From Klenkia soli (lineage in GTDB: Bacteria > Actinomycetota > Actinomycetes > Mycobacteriales > Geodermatophilaceae): a stretch of DNA of 64,000 nucleotides. This document shows, piece after piece, positions 60,731 through 64,000 of the stretch. The notes below the pieces were generated by a model, which worked only from the letters and a program-made list of their open reading frames with translations, was not told the origin of the DNA and did no database searches. Made by a program: the position numbers and the translations under genes. The stretch lies in contig NZ_FNIR01000008.1 of assembly GCF_900103975.1 (NCBI RefSeq), positions 62,001-126,000 of the forward strand, in the 5' to 3' direction. How positions within the stretch are numbered: the stretch's first letter is position 1; each line of letters begins with the position of its first letter.

Positions 60731-61230
60731 CCCAGCCGGGCGTGCGCGTCGGCCTTCACCACGTGCCCGTCGCGGACGACGGGCAGGTCGTGCTGGCGCT
60801 GGCCCGGGGCCTCGCGGCGCATGACGTCGGGCAGGTCCTTCAGCGTCTCGATGGTGCGCGCGGGCTTGCGGAACTTCTTCGTGAACTTGATGCCGACCAG
60901 GACCAGGAGCCCCGCCAGCAGCAGCAGGACGCCGAACACGACGAAGTAGCAGACGAAGCGCGGCAGGCCCAACCAGGTGAGCAGCTCGGCGATGCCGATG
61001 AACAGGAAGATCGAGCAGTACAGCGCCATGACGCCGCCGACGGCGATCAGGCCACCGCCGATGCCGACCTTCTTCACCGAGGCGCCGACCTCGGCCTTGG
61101 CCAGCTCGACCTCGCTGCGGATCAGGGTCGAGACGTCGGCCATGGCGCTCTGCACCAGCGAGCCGATCGAGGGCTCGACGGGACCGGCCGGTTCTCCGGA
61201 CAGTCGGGTGCTGGGCGCGCTGTGGGCCAC
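60727..61230 (-). CDS. Phage holin family (PF07332) membrane protein (Rv3669-like)
   Basis: 167 aa from a GTG at 61230 with GAGGAG five bases upstream; the longer frame to 61314 enters the acs terminator and is rejected. SIGSLVQSAMADVSTLIRSEVELAKAEV is the conserved N-terminal amphipathic region, followed by two helices (GGLIAVGGVMALYCSIFLFIGIAELL and FVCYFVVFGVLLLLAGLLVLVGI). Despite the family name it is a chromosomal gene, not a phage gene. It precedes ephE as in mycobacteria. Confidence 0.88.
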   Translation of the reverse strand: MAHSAPSTRLSGEPAGPVEPSIGSLVQSAMADVSTLIRSEVELAKAEVGASVKKVGIGGGLIAVGGVMALYCSIFLFIGIAELLTWLGLPRFVCYFVVFGVLLLLAGLLVLVGIKFTKKFRKPARTIETLKDLPDVMRREAPGQRQHDLPVVRDGHVVKADAHARLG

Positions 61231-61297
61231 GGGTTCTCCTCGGTGGAACGGTGTGTCGAGAGTTGATCGTGCCTCATCCACCCCACCGCGGCCCGCC

Positions 61298-61339
61298 GTG
61301 GAGTCGCAGCGCATCGTTTTCCGAGCGCTGCGACTCCAC
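61298..61339. terminator. 15-bp perfect hairpin after acs
   Basis: Arms GTGGAGTCGCAGCGC (61298-61312) and GCGCTGCGACTCCAC (61325-61339) are exact complements; the 12-nt loop contains TTTT. It starts two bases beyond the acs stop on the minus strand. Likely the acs terminator. Confidence 0.75.
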
Positions 61340-61341
61340 CG

Positions 61342-63309
<1,968 letters not shown>

Positions 63310-63442
63310 GCCGCCTCCTGGTGCTGGGCGTCGCGCAGGGAGCCGGCGACGCTGCCTCGCCGTCGACCCTAGGGGAGGCCGCCCGCCCCGTCAGGTCGGC
63401 CGCAACGCCTCCGGCAACCACCGGCCCGGGGAGACTGGGGCC

Positions 63443-64000
63443 GTGACCCCGCCCGACGACGCCCAGGCCCGGGTGGCCGCCGTGCTGCCCGGTGCCGCGA
63501 TGCTCGGGCTGCTGGTGCCGCCGGGTTCCCGGCCGGTGCCGGCGACCGCGTTGGCAGACGAGGCGTGGACCGCCGAGTTGCTGGAGCTGCGGGCGCTCAC
63601 CGCCCGCACCGACGACCGCCGCGTGCTGGCCACGCTCTGGTGGTACTCGGCGTCGCTGGTGCTCGTCGGCCCGGCCCTGGCGGGGTTGGTGGCCGGGCGC
63701 CGGCTGTCGGCGCGGTTGGCCGACACCACGCTGCACCTGGTCGGTGACCTGCCCTACGCGGCCACGTCGCGCTCGGCCACGGGGGACGTCGCCGCCGACC
63801 TGGGGGAGTCCCTCGCCGCGGTCGTGGCGGTCGTGGCCCGGGCGGGCGGTGTGCGCGAGGCGCCGCTGCGGGCCATCGCCACCGATTCGTTGGCCAACAA
63901 GCTGCTCGCGCTGGGCCGGGCGCGGGGGGACGTCGCCGCGGTGACGTCGTTGGCGGCCCCGCTGGCCCGGGCGGCCGGGCTGCCGGCCCCGCGCTGGGTC
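63443..64000 (+). CDS. FhuF-like (2Fe-2S) iron-reductase protein, N-terminal part (truncated by window)
   Basis: 186 codons are visible from GTG 63443 and the frame runs off the window with no stop. TLWWYSASLVLVGPALAGLVAGR and AIATDSLANKLLALGRARGD are typical of FhuF-like ferric-siderophore reductase proteins in actinobacteria, which carry a C-terminal cysteine cluster for a [2Fe-2S] centre. That cluster lies beyond the end of this window. GAGACT six bases before the GTG may be a -10 for a leaderless start. Divergent from acs. Confidence 0.65.
   Translation, partial: MTPPDDAQARVAAVLPGAAMLGLLVPPGSRPVPATALADEAWTAELLELRALTARTDDRRVLATLWWYSASLVLVGPALAGLVAGRRLSARLADTTLHLVGDLPYAATSRSATGDVAADLGESLAAVVAVVARAGGVREAPLRAIATDSLANKLLALGRARGDVAAVTSLAAPLARAAGLPAPRWV

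Noticed and set aside
60727-61230. Prophage lysis gene
   Set aside because: The holin family name is misleading; no other phage genes are present and the neighbourhood is a conserved chromosomal one.

Overview
The window is 64 kb of very GC-rich DNA with densely packed genes, many GTG starts, frequent 4-nt ATGA/GTGA overlaps, and TANNNT -10 boxes only 6-8 nt ahead of several start codons (leaderless transcripts). With the gene content this points to an actinobacterium. A member of Geodermatophilaceae or a close relative is my inference, not something the sequence proves. No gap between genes exceeds about 220 bases once the genes below are accepted, and no rRNA, CRISPR array, prophage or intact insertion sequence was seen.

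Layout. 1-5.3 kb: two tandem TPM-type surface proteins (the first cut by the window edge) and a two-gene pirin operon behind a 16-bp palindrome. 5.3-11.8 kb: a TMEM175-like channel and a complete cello-oligosaccharide locus (bglC, cebG, cebF, cebE on minus, divergent cebR on plus) with two CebR-like operators and no transport ATPase. 12-19.2 kb: a von Willebrand A protein, then the conserved trio ATP-grasp / alpha-E / transglutaminase, then a clostripain-like lipoprotein. 19.2-28 kb: an ABC-F ATPase ending in a 27-bp perfect hairpin, a small excisionase-type regulator, and a six-gene Mrp cation/proton antiporter operon with fused A and B subunits.

28-46.2 kb: a frameshifted AbiEi/DUF559 gene; leuA with a leucine-codon leader peptide and attenuator; a divergent zinc metalloprotease; a phospholipase D-like protein; lysC-asd followed by a GT87 membrane glycosyltransferase; a prolyl oligopeptidase; two CNNM/CBS membrane proteins; an amidase; tRNA-Pro(CGG); a metallophosphoesterase; a YqeY protein.

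46.3-64 kb: a block that follows, in order, the Mycobacterium tuberculosis Rv3682-Rv3667 neighbourhood as I remember it: ponA-like PBP, the paired ArsA-like ATPases (Rv3679/Rv3680), DUF4177, RidA, Nudix, Crp, a small membrane protein, nth, a TlpA-like lipoprotein, a CoA-type Nudix, a cupredoxin lipoprotein, the MarP protease, EphE, a holin-like membrane protein and acs. Two departures stand out: no whiB4-like gene lies beside the PBP, and an intact AbiEi/DUF559 gene sits between marP and ephE, bracketed by two 40-nt palindromic repeats in the same orientation.

How it fits together: a free-living, cellulose-breakdown-product-using aerobe with attenuation control of leucine synthesis, aspartate-family amino acid synthesis, envelope building and stress-defence genes (MarP, BagAB-like ATPases, Mrp antiporter), and little accessory DNA. 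The most unusual items are the repeat-flanked DUF559 cassette and its decayed paralogue, the leuA leader, the ceb operators, and several long perfect hairpins at gene ends.
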